A stretch of DNA of 8,138 bases from Alkalimonas sp. Its GTDB lineage: Bacteria; Pseudomonadota; Gammaproteobacteria; Enterobacterales; Alteromonadaceae. Numbering within the stretch: position 1 is the stretch's first letter; each line of letters opens with the position of its first letter. Of the stretch, positions 6,536 through 8,138 are shown piece by piece. The notes under the pieces are model-generated. The model saw nothing but the letters and a program-made list of their open reading frames with translations. It had not been told where the DNA came from and made no database searches. The position numbers were made by a program, and so were the translations under genes. Where the stretch lies: the NCBI GenBank assembly GCA_022565655.1, contig JAIUMG010000148.1, positions 1 to 8,138 on the forward strand. The letters run 5' to 3'.

Positions 6536-8138
6536 ATGACTTTATTGCTGATTTTACTGCTGCCTGTCCTTTTCTTGCCGGCTCCTTTGCTGCTGCGTCA
6601 TTCACCGCGAGCGGCGGTTGTGTCTGCACTGTTGGCCCCGGTAGTGATTTTTTACTTGTTGCTGCAGTTACTGCCCGCGGTCCTTGCTGGCCAGGTGCTG
6701 CTGTTTCATTACGACTGGATCCCGTCGCTTGGGCTGGCGGTTTCCTTGCGGCTGGATGCGTTGGCAGCCTTATTTGCTTTGCTGATCAGCGGCATCGGCA
6801 TCAGCGTGATTTTCTATGCCCACCACTATTTTGCCGGTAAACCGGATGCACCACGATTTTTTGCCATGATCCTTGGCTTTATGATGGCCATGCTGGGCAT
6901 CGTGTTGTCTGAAAACCTGCTGTTTATGCTGGTATTCTGGGAGATGACCAGCCTGATTTCCTTTTTATTGATTGGCTTTTACGGCCAGAAGCAGATTTCC
7001 CGCCGTGGTGCCCGGCTGTCTTTGTTTATTACCGGCGGTGGTGGCCTGGCGTTGCTGGCGGCCATCTTGCTGATGGGGTCGATTGTGGGCAGCTTCCAGC
7101 TGAGCGATATTCTGGCTGAGCGCGAACTGCTGCAGCAGCACAGCGCCTTCCCATGGCTGCTGGGGCTGTTCTTACTGGGTGTGTTTACCAAGTCGGCTCA
7201 GTTCCCGTTTCATTTATGGCTGCCGCATGCCATGTCGGCGCCCACGCCGGTATCGGCCTACCTGCACTCAGCGACCATGGTAAAAGCTGGTATTTTTCTG
7301 ATGATGCGGCTTTACCCGGTGTTCAGTGGTGCCGAGGTCTGGTTCTACTGGGTGGTGGCCATTGGATTTATCACCTTGCTGGTCGGCTCCTTCGTGGCGA
7401 TTTTTATGCATGATATGAAAGGGCTGCTGGCGTATTCCACCATCAGTCATCTCGGCCTGATTACCTTGCTGCTGGGCTATGGTAGCGAAGCAGCATTGAC
7501 GGTAGCGGTGTTTCATTTGATCAATCACGCCCTGTTTAAAGCGCCGCTCTTTATGATGGCCGGTAGCATTGATAAAGCCGCCGGTACCCGCGATCTGCGG
7601 CAAATCAATGGCATGGCGCGGCATTACCCACTTCTGGCTGTGCTCAGTTTTATTCCGACGGCTGCGATGGCTGGCTTGCCGTATCTGAATGGTTACTTCA
7701 GTAAAAAACTCTTTATCGTCGAGAGCTTTCAAAGCACCGATTCAGGTTGGTTATCTGTGCTTATTCCGGCGCTGGCGATTCTGGGCGCAGCGTTTTCGGT
7801 TGGTTATGCCATCCGGTTATTTCACAATACCTTTTTCAATGGTAAGCCACGGGATATACCGAACTGGCCTTTACCCGCCATCAGCGGCTGGGTCTACCTG
7901 CCGCTGGCCTGCTTTGCGGCACTGTGTCTGTGGATTGGCTTCTGGCCCGAGGTGCTGCTACATCAGCTGGTCCAGCCGGTGGTGCAGGCTGCGCTGGGCA
8001 ATGTCGCTCCGACGACCGATTTTACCCCGTATGACTTGGGCGTTCTGCAGCAGCACCCCTGGCTGACCGCTATATCAATCCTGACCTTTGCCGGTGGTCT
8101 GGCGGTGTACAGCGCCCGCAAGGCGTTGTTTGCCTGGC
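6536..8138 (+). CDS. mrpA: Mrp/Pha-type monovalent cation/H+ antiporter subunit A (3' end outside window)
   Basis: The frame is open from the ATG to the window edge, giving 534 codons of a very hydrophobic multi-helix membrane protein. It belongs to the NuoL/MrpA proton-translocating family. Family-conserved charged residues lie in the expected helices: Glu136 in FWEMTSL, Lys219 in TKSAQFPFHLWLP, His244 and Lys250 in YLHSATMVKAG, His327, His331 and Lys335 in FHLINHALFK, and Lys390/Lys391 in YFSKK. The wording YLHSATMVKAG, and RDLRQINGMARH further on, favour MrpA over complex I NuoL, which has IHAATMVTAG at the first site. MrpA works in a six- or seven-subunit complex that exchanges cytoplasmic Na+ (or K+) for external H+, supporting growth at high pH or salt. 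It is usually the first gene of the operon, which fits its position after a divergent promoter region. Full MrpA is about 770-800 residues, or longer where fused to MrpB as in many gammaproteobacteria; the fusion state cannot be seen here. No internal stop or frameshift is present. Confidence 0.93.
   Translation, partial: MTLLLILLLPVLFLPAPLLLRHSPRAAVVSALLAPVVIFYLLLQLLPAVLAGQVLLFHYDWIPSLGLAVSLRLDALAALFALLISGIGISVIFYAHHYFAGKPDAPRFFAMILGFMMAMLGIVLSENLLFMLVFWEMTSLISFLLIGFYGQKQISRRGARLSLFITGGGGLALLAAILLMGSIVGSFQLSDILAERELLQQHSAFPWLLGLFLLGVFTKSAQFPFHLWLPHAMSAPTPVSAYLHSATMVKAGIFLMMRLYPVFSGAEVWFYWVVAIGFITLLVGSFVAIFMHDMKGLLAYSTISHLGLITLLLGYGSEAALTVAVFHLINHALFKAPLFMMAGSIDKAAGTRDLRQINGMARHYPLLAVLSFIPTAAMAGLPYLNGYFSKKLFIVESFQSTDSGWLSVLIPALAILGAAFSVGYAIRLFHNTFFNGKPRDIPNWPLPAISGWVYLPLACFAALCLWIGFWPEVLLHQLVQPVVQAALGNVAPTTDFTPYDLGVLQQHPWLTAISILTFAGGLAVYSARKALFAW

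Noticed and set aside
7268..7732. A 154-codon minus-strand open frame opposite mrpA
   Set aside because: It is antisense to the most conserved antiporter helices, and its His/Gln-rich composition is what results from reading a membrane-protein gene backwards.
6536..8138. Identification of the last gene as complex I subunit NuoL
   Set aside because: The YLHSATMVKAG and RDLRQINGMARH segments fit MrpA better, and no other nuo gene is present in the window.
1..8138. CRISPR arrays, tRNA or rRNA genes, insertion sequences, phage or defence genes
   Set aside because: I looked for regularly spaced repeats, terminal inverted repeats, cloverleaf-like segments and transposase or nuclease motifs on both strands and saw none. 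The four genes account for nearly all of the sequence.

Overview
The window looks like ordinary chromosomal DNA from a free-living, Gram-negative gammaproteobacterium. The evidence is an ATP-type PEP carboxykinase, an outer-membrane-lipoprotein form of a Dcp-like M3 peptidase, and an Mrp-type cation/proton antiporter gene. Base composition is near balanced, with no obvious composition break between genes. Protein flavour suggests the Alteromonadales / Rheinheimera-Alkalimonas area, but this is an impression from memory and not a database result.

Layout. Positions 1-194 are the pckA leader, with a clear ribosome binding site and no confidently identified neighbour. pckA (195-1793, +) runs convergently toward a dcp-like M3 metallopeptidase (1936-4110, -). 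Each ends in its own intrinsic terminator inside a short 142-base gap. A sensor histidine kinase (4280-6220, -) lies upstream of the peptidase in the same orientation. The 169 bases between them hold a plausible peptidase promoter and T-rich termination-like sequence, so the two are probably separate transcripts. The kinase has the order TM, periplasmic CHASE, TM, PAS, HisKA, HATPase. Divergent from the kinase, across 315 bases, starts an Mrp/Pha antiporter subunit A gene (6536 to the window edge, +), cut off at about 534 codons.

How the genes fit together. pckA makes phosphoenolpyruvate from oxaloacetate during growth on organic acids or amino acids. The M3 peptidase probably degrades peptides at the inner face of the outer membrane and could feed such growth, but no direct link is visible. 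The antiporter gene probably opens an Mrp operon for Na+/H+ exchange. The kinase has no response regulator beside it in this window; its divergent placement suggests, but does not prove, a link with the antiporter.

I see no mobile element, CRISPR array, tRNA, rRNA, phage gene or defence cassette. No convincing undescribed system is visible. The stretch most worth a second look is the kinase-mrpA divergent intergenic region, which contains several inverted repeats.
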